Source of the DNA: Isoetes taiwanensis
Taxonomy: Eukaryota > Streptophyta > Lycopodiopsida > Isoetales > Isoetaceae
DNA: 64,000 nucleotides
Direction of reading: 5' to 3'
Assembly (NCBI GenBank): GCA_021234155.1
Contig: JAJEKV010000002.1
Span: forward strand, 27,647,299 to 27,711,298
Positions 45,466-55,637 of this stretch are shown piece by piece. The position numbers and the translations under genes are program-made. Under the pieces are notes generated by a model. It did not search any database and was not told where the DNA came from. It worked only from the letters and a program-made list of their open reading frames with translations. Numbering within the stretch: position 1 is the stretch's first letter; the number at the start of each line of letters is the position of its first letter.

Positions 45466-45993
45466 TATAAAAGCAGCTCCATTCGGTGGTAGAAGTCATT
45501 CAACTCCTATGGCTTATCTGCCTACTCGTTCAGATCACATCGAGACCATTACTTGCTCCATGAGCTACAATGATCTTGTTGGATGTGTACTAAGAGGTAT
45601 TCTCCTCGATCCCCCCTGCAATCCAAAGCTAATGGTTGTGAATATGATTGCCTCAGGCTTCGTCATGTTGTGATCCACCTTGTTTGGCTTCCTGAGCGCC
45701 ATACCTAGGAGCTAAATGGGATCACCTTAGCAGAGGTTGATGAGGTGATTATTGACTGTATGTCATCAATAATATGTGCACCTAATATGTGTGCATCAGA
45801 TGTAATGATGTATAAGCACCTACTAAAGATGTAAGGATGTATAAGCATGAATATTGTCTGATGTATCGAACCTGAGTATTAATTGTCTAAAATGCTTAAG
45901 TTTTACCAAAATGTTGAAGTATTACATCAAAAATGCCAACTAAATATAGCTATTGATGCATTACCATTATAGCAAGAGAAATTACATACACGA

Positions 45994-48900
45994 TTATCGA
46001 GAACATGACTGAGATCGAGAGCCTTTAACTAATGCTATGTCCCCCCACATGTCAACAATGTATTTTGAAATCCGAATAGTCTTCGGTCTTTTGCCATTTG
46101 CATCCCATGCATAATGTATAGCATCTAACTTCTCATACCTTGATGGATTTGATGGATTAGATCGCCAACGTTTAGTTAATCAACCTGTATAGTCATGACC
46201 AATAGGCATCCACCATGATACATAAATATGACCATAATTGGTAGACTCTGGATCCAAGATGGCCTCTTCTTCTGTATAGCCCAGCCACATTGGAGTTTCA
46301 TCGTCTCCAGGTCGGACTAAAACAAACATACCTTTCGTAACATGTGCATGAGGATCGAACTCATCCATAGGTAACACTGGACGTCCATCTGCTGGCCCAC
46401 AATAAGAAGGCAAAGGTTTTACAAGCACAACGGCTTCATCGTCCTCTGGAGTAAAGGCAGCTTGTAGAGGTTCTTGCCTTGTACACAACCAAAAGTTATC
46501 ATTTTGAAGTCGTCTTGGCGATACATCTTCCAAACATAAAAGAATCTCCGTCCAATAATCCATAGTTGCTGTGTACTGTCGTGCAAACACACTCTCTTCT
46601 TGATTTTTGCAGAAGGAGTTCCATAATGCTATGTACTTGCTGATGCTGTCTGCCAGGTCAGGGAGATCTTTTAATGTCTTCCTTGGAGGGATATTTTTAG
46701 GCACCCCCTATTGGTAACGTTGGCTCACCATTTTCATCCTCCTTCCACATTCTTATTCCTTTTTTTAGAATCTACTCTTTATGGGTTGGCCGCATCTTAT
46801 ATGGCATAATGGGCCATTTTCCATCCATTTTAAATCGGAATAATAATAGGTTGGTATGGCCTGTTAAACGTTAGCCTTTATCAGGGATGTATCTCTTGAC
46901 AAAGCCTTTCCAATCTGGAACTTCATCCACAAAATATGGAACAGGAGACTTTGCATTACACTTGCCGAATAAGTAAAGCAACTCATGCAAAGTTAGAGCA
47001 TCCGATGAACTCATTAACGTCAAAAAGTTCCCAAATAATATATCGATATCGTCATGTGTGCGCCCAACCATCATGAAGCCAAGCTCAATCTTATCAAATA
47101 CCTTAAGTCATGTCAAATAAGAGAGGTAGGAGAACACGTATCTACTTTTATTTGGACCTGATGCATTATCCAACTGCAAGTAGAGATTTCGAGGAAGAGG
47201 ATTGAAACCTTCTAAGTTGGTGCTAGAAGATGAGGGCATCATCTCTTGTGTCTGCGCTAGTTTATGCTGCAGTGGTCGGGTGTCTTTTACAACTTGCATC
47301 AATTTGCAATCTGTAGCTCTGCTTCCACACAGATCACCACACTTGTCTTCGTCCGGCAACTCAAGATAGTGTAGGATCCTAGAAAGTGATCCAACATGAA
47401 AGTTTGAGTAATCTTTCCAAAGATCGAAAGAGAAATGATCATAAGCCCGTCCACCATGACCATGTGTCAATGCGCCCGTCAAACTGCTCTTTAAGCGATC
47501 CCCTCTCCAAACAGACTTTGTGAGATGTCGACTTCTTGGCGTGAGTGTTTTGACCTGATCCATCTTGTCATGTATTATGCAAAGGTGACTTTCTGGTGAA
47601 CGATGTGATAATGCACGCCAATGCCAATATTGACTCCTACAGGAACGTTGTTCCAATATATCTGCCCGCCGTTGAATTGAAAGATTACACCTCTCCCTTG
47701 TATCTTTTGTTCTTTCCAATTTCTGCTTGATGACTACACATATGTTACGCTTGGAGAATATTGTATTTTTTGCGATGCTGACGTCTGGAAACTCTTTCTT
47801 TCAAATATTGTAAAAAGAGGGTAAGGTTACACTATTTCCTGTCAATTCTTCCACCACGGCACCCTCTTCCTTATGTATGCTCTTCTTATTAAAGATAGAA
47901 GGAAGTTTGCAAACATTCTCCCTTATATCATCCTTTCCTTTTTTGCTTCTATGTGGAGTGCTCTTCGCATTCTCACTAATGAAGGTATCAAGCACACTTT
48001 CTGTAGCTAATGTCACAGATCTAGGCATCTTAGAGCCTGTATTACCATGCTCCGCCCGTTTTCCACCTAACTCGAACCTCTTCCTCCAATTATAAAATGT
48101 AGACTGAGCAACTCCTAAAGCCACGCACAATACGAAGTGACACCATTCCACTCCAGAGACCACTACTTTCGCCTCCGAGTGTTTTTTTTAAGTTACACTC
48201 AACATATAAAAAACAAATGTAATTCTTGCACTACTTGATTGAGAATAAAATTCTTTTCTTAAGGCACATACTTGTTCTCGGCTCAGTTTTTTGATACATT
48301 CTTCCTTGCAGTATGTTGATTTTAGTGCACTCTTGATTGACTTGGAAGCACACATCCTCTCCTCCTTGCTATCCCCCTTTGGTTCCCTCCTGACCCTCTT
48401 CACATATGTATATTTCCCTCAACATTAGCTTCCAGGCACTTAACTTCTAAGTCATCCTCTTCGAGAGCATCTCGACCTTGTAAATGTTGTGAAACCGTCC
48501 TACCATCACGGAGCAAAATATCACAGCTCTCTCAAGATATTAGACTTGCAGCTGGAGGCCTCTCTGCACGAGCATAACATGATCTCATATTTTGGTTCCC
48601 AATTGGATCCATTATCTTACCCACTGAAAGCCCGACCTTTGATACACCCAAGAACTCATCGTCTATAGCATCCTGAGGATCACCAAAGACTATATTAGCC
48701 TCGTCCGAATATTTAGATCCAATGCAGAAGTGAAGAATGTAGCACGACAAACCAAGTAGATCTGTTCTGGAGTAGTAGACTATCTCATCTTCAGGCTTAA
48801 ACAACCCGAGACCAAGACGGGCACCTACATTGACCTCCAATCTCCTCTACTATCTCGTCTTCTTCATTTATTGCAGTGTTGCTTGGTTCACCACAGTGAG

Positions 48901-49190
48901 TAGTGAAACTGATGTCCAGTGGGCTATTGACAGATGATGGACTACTAGATGAATCCTCTTCTGAAGAGGGCAAATTGAGAGATGTTGCCGAAGACGTATC
49001 TTCACTTGAGGGGCACTCAACATGTTTTACATCCCTCTTTGGCCATTGAATGAATGTGCCTACTGCTTCACCAATGTTATCTGCCCCTCAAAGGGACTGG
49101 AAGTTCCGTCGATGGGACTACAGACTCCGTGACCTCAACTGCTACATTTAAAGGATCTATGTCCTTGCCATGAAGAGTGGTTCTATTCAA
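45994..49190 (-). pseudogene. DUF7869-type DNA transposase, broken (copy 1)
   Basis: N- to C-terminus, high to low coordinates: GTFIQWPKRDVK (about 49031-49065, like a motif of plant transposases), acidic Ser-rich stretch, basic Cys segment YCKEECIKKLSREQ (about 48260-48310), an HTH-like VAQSTFYNWRKRFELGG with HGNTGSK (about 48030-48120), then an RNase H-like core: LYLQLDNASGPNKSRYVF (about 47130-47185) and FMMVGRTHDDID (about 47041-47080), as in DUF7869 proteins. After that come KMDGKWPIMPYK, a CLEDVSPRR segment, WLGYTEEEAI and VSWWMPIG (about 46200-46230), ending at TAA 45994. The Asp-rich motifs suggest metal-dependent strand cutting; this is inferred. In-frame TGAs (46180, 47108) and other stops break it, some explicable as CGA to TGA. 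Confidence 0.75.
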
Positions 49191-49328
49191 AATATGGCCC
49201 CTGGCAACAACTGTCCTTTCGACAAATAAGTTGTACAGGGGAAAATTGAAGCTGTTTCAAGCAAGCCGATAATTTTTAGAACATATGAATTAGGAGAAAA
49301 ACATGTAAAAAACAAGCAAAAAAGGAAC

Positions 49329-49530
49329 AAATGGCGCCATTTAGCACAAGGAACAAATGGCGCCATTTGGTCCAAATGTACACCATGTCTACTTATGGAA
49401 TCCAAATGGCGCCACCCATTTGGTCAAAATGTACACCTCCGACCAAGCTAAGACCAAATGGTGCCATGGCGCCATTTCTTCATGTAAGATTACTGTGTAA
49501 TGTGCTGGCCAAATGGCACCATGGCTCGAA
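49329..49530. repeat. Cluster of GGCGCC palindromes (copy 1)
   Basis: AAATGGCGCCATTT, a 14-bp perfect palindrome, occurs at 49329-49342 and 49355-49368, with variants near 49407 and 49463-49480 (ATGGTGCCATGGCGCCATTT) and 49510. The cluster lies just upstream (on the minus strand) of the transposase gene, where terminal or regulatory repeats of a DNA transposon could bind the transposase. Confidence 0.8.
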
Positions 49531-49534
49531 CATT

Positions 49535-50037
49535 CCACCGCATTCACTTTGCCCTTTGCAAAAATGGACTGAAATGCCCAGTTAGTATGAACTTTAATTT
49601 AACGAGAAAAAGATCTACAATGATTAAATCTAGTGATTATCAACACACTGCACCTTAGCTCCATCAACAAATTTACACGAGGTGCCTATGTTATGTATTC
49701 TTGCTCCGATTGTTGTATGTGTGCCAATTTTGCAAATAAAACCAGTGTCGAAGCAGTATGGATTTTAGCATTTGGAGAACAGGGTATATACATGTCAGAA
49801 GTAAAGCCCAATTCATACTAGAAATAGTAGACTTACCTAATATTAGAAAGATTCATAGTGGTATGATCTCTTTGGGCGATAGATGAATCTAAAAAAACAA
49901 GCGAGATCTCAACAGATATGAAAGCACAATGTGCCTTGAATAACTGGGAATCACTAAGAACTGAAATCGCCGGTAGTCGCATGAAGGTTCACCACGGATT
50001 TCTGTGAGCACCAAGAAGAAAGCGTCTGACAGCACAC
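49535..50037. other. Spacer between palindrome cluster and small basic ORF (copy 1)
   Basis: AT-rich, near-identical in copy 2 (59150-59664). No gene is recognised. One short indel next to a CG (about 49740 against 59360) separates the copies. Confidence 0.4.
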
Positions 50038-50208
50038 ATGCGCCTTGCAAAATTTCTGCCTAGGCGCCTGAGAAAAGCTGCGTGCCTTATGCGAGCGGCA
50101 GCTGAAGCAAGCATGCGGATTCGAAAATGCCTAAACCGTGCACGGAAACGGATGCATCGTACCATGGTCGCTTTAAGAGGACGATCGGCGACAAAGACGG
50201 ATCTCTAA
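50038..50208 (+). CDS. Small arginine-rich ORF (56 aa), copy 1
   Basis: ATG at 50038, TAA at 50206-50208. The peptide starts MRLAKFLPRRLRKAAC and later has MRIRKCLNRARKRMHR. About a third of the residues are Arg or Lys, with only two acidic ones, so it would bind nucleic acid or act as a nuclear signal (inference). The frame also stays open upstream for 10 codons (APRRKRLTAH). The copy at 59665-59835 is the same length with two amino-acid differences (K5R, A22T), while nearby genes are full of stops. It lies in the divergent interval between the transposase and the plus-strand gene. Chance is possible at this length. Confidence 0.4.
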   Translation: MRLAKFLPRRLRKAACLMRAAAEASMRIRKCLNRARKRMHRTMVALRGRSATKTDL

Positions 50209-50579
50209 ATGACAAATAATATTTTAAAATAATGGCCGGAATCGTTTAAAAATAAAAGCGGCAATTTTCAAATTAAAGCGGGTGATTCGAATTTGCATAG
50301 GCAGCGAGTTCAAATTTCAAATTACAGGCGGGATTTTTAAATTTTATGTTCAAATGTGGGTGGGCGGGCGAAAGGGCTGGAAATTCTAGAATTTAAAATT
50401 TTGGCCCGTTGGGCGCATAGATGGCCCACCACCGCCAGGGCAGTTGGACGCCCACGGGCCCCTAGGTGGTCGCCTACGGGACTGCTTTGGCGCTGCCAAC
50501 AAAATTTCAAATTTCCAAATTTCTCAAGATTTCCATAGTTACGTCTCCAAATCCCTGTGTGACCTCATTTGCTATTCGC

Positions 50580-50690
50580 CTTGAAACACTAGCCGCCAGT
50601 GCCTCTATCCTAGCCGCCCGATTGCCCGGTTACTAGCTGCCGGCCTAGTGCCCAGCCACAATCGCCTCCGGGTGCCCACCTTTCTCGGCT
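50580..50690 (+). repeat. CTAGCCGCCAGTGCC minisatellite
   Basis: Short units of the type CTAG-GCC-GTGCC, imperfect. In the second copy of the duplication (about 60215-60310) the units are clearer and more alike, so the first copy has suffered changes at CG sites. Confidence 0.6.
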
Positions 50691-50957
50691 TTTTTCGGCG
50701 CATATTCTCTAGCGCTCAACACCTTACAAGTCCGCGTAGAACACCACTTTTCTGCCAAAAATCAAGGCCAAATCCGGAGGCATGGAAGCTGTGGAGCCAG
50801 GGCTAGCGCCCGGCCGGGGATCGACTATGTCTTCTCCGATAAGGTTTCTTTAGTGTGTTTTATTGTAAATAAGCGCCACCAGCTATTTGTGACACGTTAT
50901 CTCACTTTAGGGACACGGGTTGTGTATTAATTGTAGTTTAATAGCGTGTCGAGTCTA

Positions 50958-51880
50958 ACAAATGGTGCCATGCCAAGATATTGCCGAAATATATTGCCTC
51001 TCTATGGGTGTCAATACACCTATGCATATGCAAAATGGCTGTTTGGTAGATTGCTTCTCCATGGGTGTCAATGCACCCAATGCATATGCAAATGGCGCCA
51101 TTTACTTAATATATTGCTTCTCTATGGATGTCAATACACCCAATGCATATGCAAGTGGCACCATGGCGCCATTTGCTTGGTAGATTGCTTCTCTAAAGGT
51201 CTCAATACACCCAATGCATATGCAAGTGGTGCCATGGCCCATCGGCTTGGTAGATTGCTTCTCCATAGGTGTCAATACACCCAATGCATATGCAAATGGC
51301 GCCGTTTGCTTGGTAGATTGCTTCTCCATGGGTGTCAATACACCCAATGCATATCTGCACAGGCGCAATTTGCTTGGTAGATTGTTTCTCCGTGGGTGTC
51401 AATGCACCCAATGCATATGCAAATAAGCGCCATTTGCTTGGTAGATTGCTTCTCCACGGGTCTTAATACACCTAATGCATATGCAATTGGCGCCATGGCA
51501 CCATTTTCTTAGTATATTGCCTCTCTATGGGTGTCAATACACCCAATACATATGCAAATGGTGCCACGACGCAATTTTCTTGGTAGATTGCTTCTCCATA
51601 GGTCTTAATACACCCAATGCATATGCAATTGCCTCTCTATGGGTGTCAATACACCCAATGCATTTGCTTGGTAGATTGCTTCTCCATGGGTCTTAATACA
51701 TCCAATGCATATGCAAATGGCGCCATGGCACCATTTGCGTGATAGAATTCTTCTAAATGGGTGTCATTATACCCAATGCATATGGCGCCATTTGCTTGGT
51801 ATAGTGCTTCTTTATCGTCAATACACCCAATTCATATGCGAATGGCGCCATGGCCCATTTTACTGCTTATTCTATGGTGC
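50958..51880 (+). repeat. Palindrome-built satellite, ~14 units of ~63 bp (copy 1)
   Basis: Each full unit runs: AAATGGCGCCATTT (perfect palindrome), a linker GCTTGGTAGATTGCTTCTCC, then GGGTGTCAATACACCC (stem 6, loop 4), then AATGCATATGCA (TGCATATGCA is a perfect palindrome). Units vary between about 31 and 73 bp; longer ones add a second ATGGCACC or ATGGCGCC. I count about 14. The basic 63-bp period is a multiple of three, so long frames stay open on both strands, for example the repeated GRLLLHGCQYTQCICK; I take those as side effects. The array lies directly upstream of the plus-strand gene. Confidence 0.92.
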
Positions 51881-51994
51881 CAATTAGAATATCAAATGGG
51901 GCCGTGGCACCATTTCTTGAGTGTCTTGTTTCTTGCGGCTTACGTGTTTTATTGGCCGTGCTTCTCGGTGGATCTGATTCTAGTCCAGAGCAAA

Positions 51995-54900
51995 CAATTA
52001 TGATGATGAGGCCGGAGTTGGTGCATGGAGGTAATGAGGGTGAGCATGTGTTCGCTCCTACATGCTCAAAAGGAGGCTACAGAAGAGAGCTTTGCTTGTT
52101 GGTAAGAGAGATGTCGAGAGAATCGAAGGAATTTACCCGTGAGGTATCGTTGTGAACATGAAGAAGGTTCTCAAGAACGGTTGCAATGATTGGCTCCATG
52201 TGGTCCTTGAGGACACGAATGAACAAAGGATAATTATCTACTATGTGGACTGGAAGTTCTATGACCCTACTCTGATGTTTGCTAGTATTGCCAATGTATC
52301 TGGTTCGGCCAAGAAGCAAGGCTGGGCGCTGCCTTCCTATAAAAACTTTGAAGAAGTAGACATTAAAGGACCAGATGAAATCTTGAGGGGCTATAATATT
52401 CGTCGTAAGTATATGAACGAGTCGAAAAACTCGCCTTCATTCATTGTTAAGGCATTAGCCTCTCAGAAACCTCGAATTCATTGTGGACCGCCTCACCTCG
52501 ATCATTAATGGACATACGGTTACCAAGAAGAAGTCAACACAAACTAAAGAGGCTGCTGCAGCCAAAAAAGACTCCTCTTCGGGTGCTGAAGATGTTGACC
52601 AAGCACTAGAGGAAGCAAAAGTCGCTGGCAAGGATAAAGGTAAGAGGAAGGATCATAAAGATCCTGAGAAAGAAAAGAAAGAAAAAAGGATAAGAAATCG
52701 AAGAAGGACAGGGAAAAGAAGGATGGGAAAGGGGTGACAGAAGATATCAAGAAAAAGAAAAGGAAGAAGGAGCACAGGCTAGAGACCTCTGAGAAGGATA
52801 GCACCTCTAAAAAATGCCGGAGATAAATTCTGACACCAGGTCCTGATGCAAGTCCAAGCAGGATGGAAAGGAACAATAAGAAGGCGACTGGAAGTGGCGG
52901 TGACAATCCTGCAAGCCCATCACATATTAAGGATATTGCAGGCACACCGGCTAGAAGAGCCACCTCCGAGCAGCCTAAAGAGTGCAGGCTAACATTGAGA
53001 ATAGCCCAGCACTTGCTCGAAGTGCCTTCGAATCTTAAGGCGAAAAGGTCAGAAGAGGAAAAGACAGCAGAAACAACGTTATAGAAGATCTTTGACCACC
53101 GCCATCTTTTTCCTTTGGGCATCACACTCATCAAGCAAATAAACGTGTCTAGCTATACCAAGGGCTACCAAATCTAACATCTAGGCCAAGGAATATAGAG
53201 CACGTGAAGACGTTAGTGGATTCCTTCCAGAGAGACCCACATCCTGTGTTTACTCCCGCTGATGTGATTCCATTTCATCCCCTCACGAACAAACTGGTCC
53301 CTTGGAAAACTGAGGATGACCTCATGGGGATGCACTATTATATAGCGAATAGCAATCACTCAGTTTTGGCTACTCAACTTGTATGTAAAAGACTAGGTAC
53401 ACCAAAGTCCCAAGAACAGATGTCAAAGATTTATGAGTTTCGCAATTGCCGAGTCTTATCTGGTGCAGTCAACGAACAAGAATGCCTACAACGTAGTTGT
53501 GAAGTCAATGACATCGCTGCCAAGACTATCTTCAAGGAGCCTTTCATTGACAAAATAACCCACCTGTGGCACCAGTATGCTCTCTGCGGGAAGCCTGATC
53601 CATCGGTGCGTGGTCAATCAATGATCGGAACCCTATAAGGTACCAGTAATTCATTTGTTGGCTTTTACGTTAGGAAATGGCGAAGTGCCATTTCCTCGCC
53701 AAAAAACCATGGCCATTTCATACTATTTCCATTGCTTACTAAATTCTTCTTGTTTCCAGCGTTATGCGGCTTTGGCTAAAGTTACCATCGTGGTAAGCAA
53801 CCGAAAGATTAGTGGGTCTTCATGCACGATGATATTTTTCACCCGAACAAGTATACATCCTTCCGCAGTTTTAGGACTGCCATGCGGGGCTTTGACGATC
53901 TTGATAAGCTTGATTTCCATTGGCACTTTGCATAATAAGTGGGTTATAGAAGGAGTGACCAAGGAAGGAGTTTCGTCGGCGTGCCGCTTTGCCTTGGGGA
54001 GATTTATAATGTAATGCTATCTTGCGGAGAGGATCTTCGAAGACTTCCATTGCGAAGTTGAACTGACAGATAGCAGAGGGCAAATTGTCTGCACTCCTAT
54101 GCGAGTATCCTTGATTGTTTTGGACACTAGAGGCATAAGTCCAATGTGGAACAAAACCACACTATCTAAGTTTTTTAATATAGCTGTAAAGAACACCACA
54201 GCTGAATCTTTCTCGATAGTGTGCTTTGCAAGGCCAGAGCATAATTTTTTGCTTTCTTCTTTGTTGGATAACTTGGACTCCAGGTTCAGAGTTTATATTG
54301 GCATATATGAGGACGAATTCAAGAATCCACCTGCCATAGGGATTAAGGAGTCACATGCACTTGTATATGTCACAAAAATTCAGCCCACCGCTGGTGTTCC
54401 TATCGATGAGATTGACCTTAGATTCTCATTTGCCAGTCATCCTCAAGAACTGCCACCGGTTCCAGCACGTAATGAAGAAGATGCGGATGGGGAGAGCGAG
54501 GCCATGGCTGAGAAACTCTTCAACAACAAATTCCGGTATAGGCGGCAAGACTTGCCGGGGATGTAATCATGAAAACTAGTCGGGGCCTATCACATGTTCT
54601 TATCTCTTATCTCGAGGAAGTTGGTACCGCCAAGAACGGGGAGTGTTTGGTTACTTCTCTTGTGGTTCGTTCGGCCGAGCTGCATCGATCCATAAGAGAT
54701 TTTCTATTGTGTTCAAAGTGACCCAAAGCTAAAAGCTAGTGCATTCTTAGTAGGCTGGCCTCTTGAATCCTATCATCATTGCCATCCCTTGTGGCCCGAA
54801 ACAAAAAGTTGTTGAAGAAGCTTTAGATCAATCAAGCCTTGTGATGCGAAGATGTTCTCAATGTTGACTATGATGTGATCAAGAATCTGAGTTCAATCTG

Positions 54901-55020
54901 GACATTCTCAACGATCAGGAGTTCATTGCCACATGGTTTGAGGCATTTCAAGGAGATCCTATGGCCGAGCCATCTAGCCATGGTGATCATTGCTGGGAAC
55001 TGATCCTACTAAGTAAACCC
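51995..55020 (+). pseudogene. Plus-strand gene of unknown family in the duplicated element (copy 1)
   Basis: Fragments in sequence: KKVLKNGCNDWLHVVLED through SYKNFEEVDIKGPDEILRGY (52158-52420); a Lys/Glu-rich stretch (52540-52735); RLTLRIAQHLLEVPSNLK (about 52990-53040); VFTPADVIPFHPLTNKLVPW, MHYYIANSNHSVLATQLV, IYEFRNCRVLSGAVNEQE (53250-53480); KWVIEGVTKEGV (about 53940-53975); SLIVLDTRGISPMWNKTTLS and IVCFARPEHNFLLSSLLDNL (54102-54280); then ELPPVPARNEEDADGESEAM; then later ISYLEEVGTAKNGECL and FNLDILNDQEFIATWFEAF to about 55010. It would be about 1000 residues. I know no matching family. The HYYIANSNHS part faintly recalls ParB-like GNH motifs and the VLDTRGISPMW part the catalytic region of MT-A70-like methyltransferases; both are guesses. 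Frameshifts break it. Confidence 0.6.
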
Positions 55021-55637
55021 CATTCTCTCCAGAAATGGAAATGTAAATTGTACAATAATACTTTTGTTTATAGATTCTCTCTTCCAAGTCTAGTCTATGA
55101 ATATACAATTTACGCTAATTTTGTAATCTATTGTTTCTTTAGCTCCATTATCACAGACCGTCAATATTTTTAATGGTGCCAAAAATGGCACTTTAGATAC
55201 ATTATTTCACTTAATGGTGCCATAATTGCTAAAAATTGGTCATAAAAGACTAAAAATAATTTTATCCCTAATTGGAATCCGCGAAATTTCTCATTTTAAT
55301 GAAATTGTGCTTTTCTCGGCCCGACCTACCAATCGCGGTGGTTGTCCCTCCATCTCTTGACCAAAATCTGCCTCGCCACCCCAATCATTCCATCTTCTTC
55401 CTCATTCACATTAAACAATCATTACGTCCACTAAGACATTCACGTTCCTCACAGGCACACAAAATGTGCCACGACCTCACCTCTCTATGAATTTCAACAA
55501 AATGTGCCATCGAACCTGAGTATTAATTGTCCAAAATGCTTAAGTTTTACCAAAATGTTGAAGTATTACATCAAAAATGCCAACTAAATATAGCTATTGA
55601 TGCATTACCATTATAGCAAGAGAAATTACATACATGA

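Larger units (their letters stand above)
45865..55508. repeat. 9.64-kb tandem duplication, copy 1
   Basis: From ATCGAACCTGAGTATTAATT at 45865 the sequence matches the segment starting at 55509 with the same gene order, repeats and most bases. Copy 2 begins exactly where this unit ends, so the arrangement is head to tail. The two copies share their stop codons, so the genes had decayed before duplication. Differences are few and cluster at CG-rich spots. The unit holds a minus-strand transposase pseudogene, a small basic ORF, palindromic repeats and a plus-strand gene of unknown family. Confidence 0.93.

Noticed and set aside
50946-51426. Long plus- and minus-strand open frames over the satellite, with a 21-residue repeat
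   Set aside because: The basic repeat length is a multiple of three, so frames stay open by arithmetic. Frames on both strands are open alike and unit lengths vary out of phase, so I take no protein from this.
50958-51880. CRISPR-like array (regular repeats with spacers)
   Set aside because: The DNA is a plant nuclear sequence and the linkers are the same in each unit, not unique spacers.
52544-53134. Minus-strand ORF of 196 codons, also present at 62164-62754
   Set aside because: It is antisense to the Lys/Glu-rich part of the plus-strand gene; the apparent hydrophobic segments are mirror images of AAG/GAA codons.
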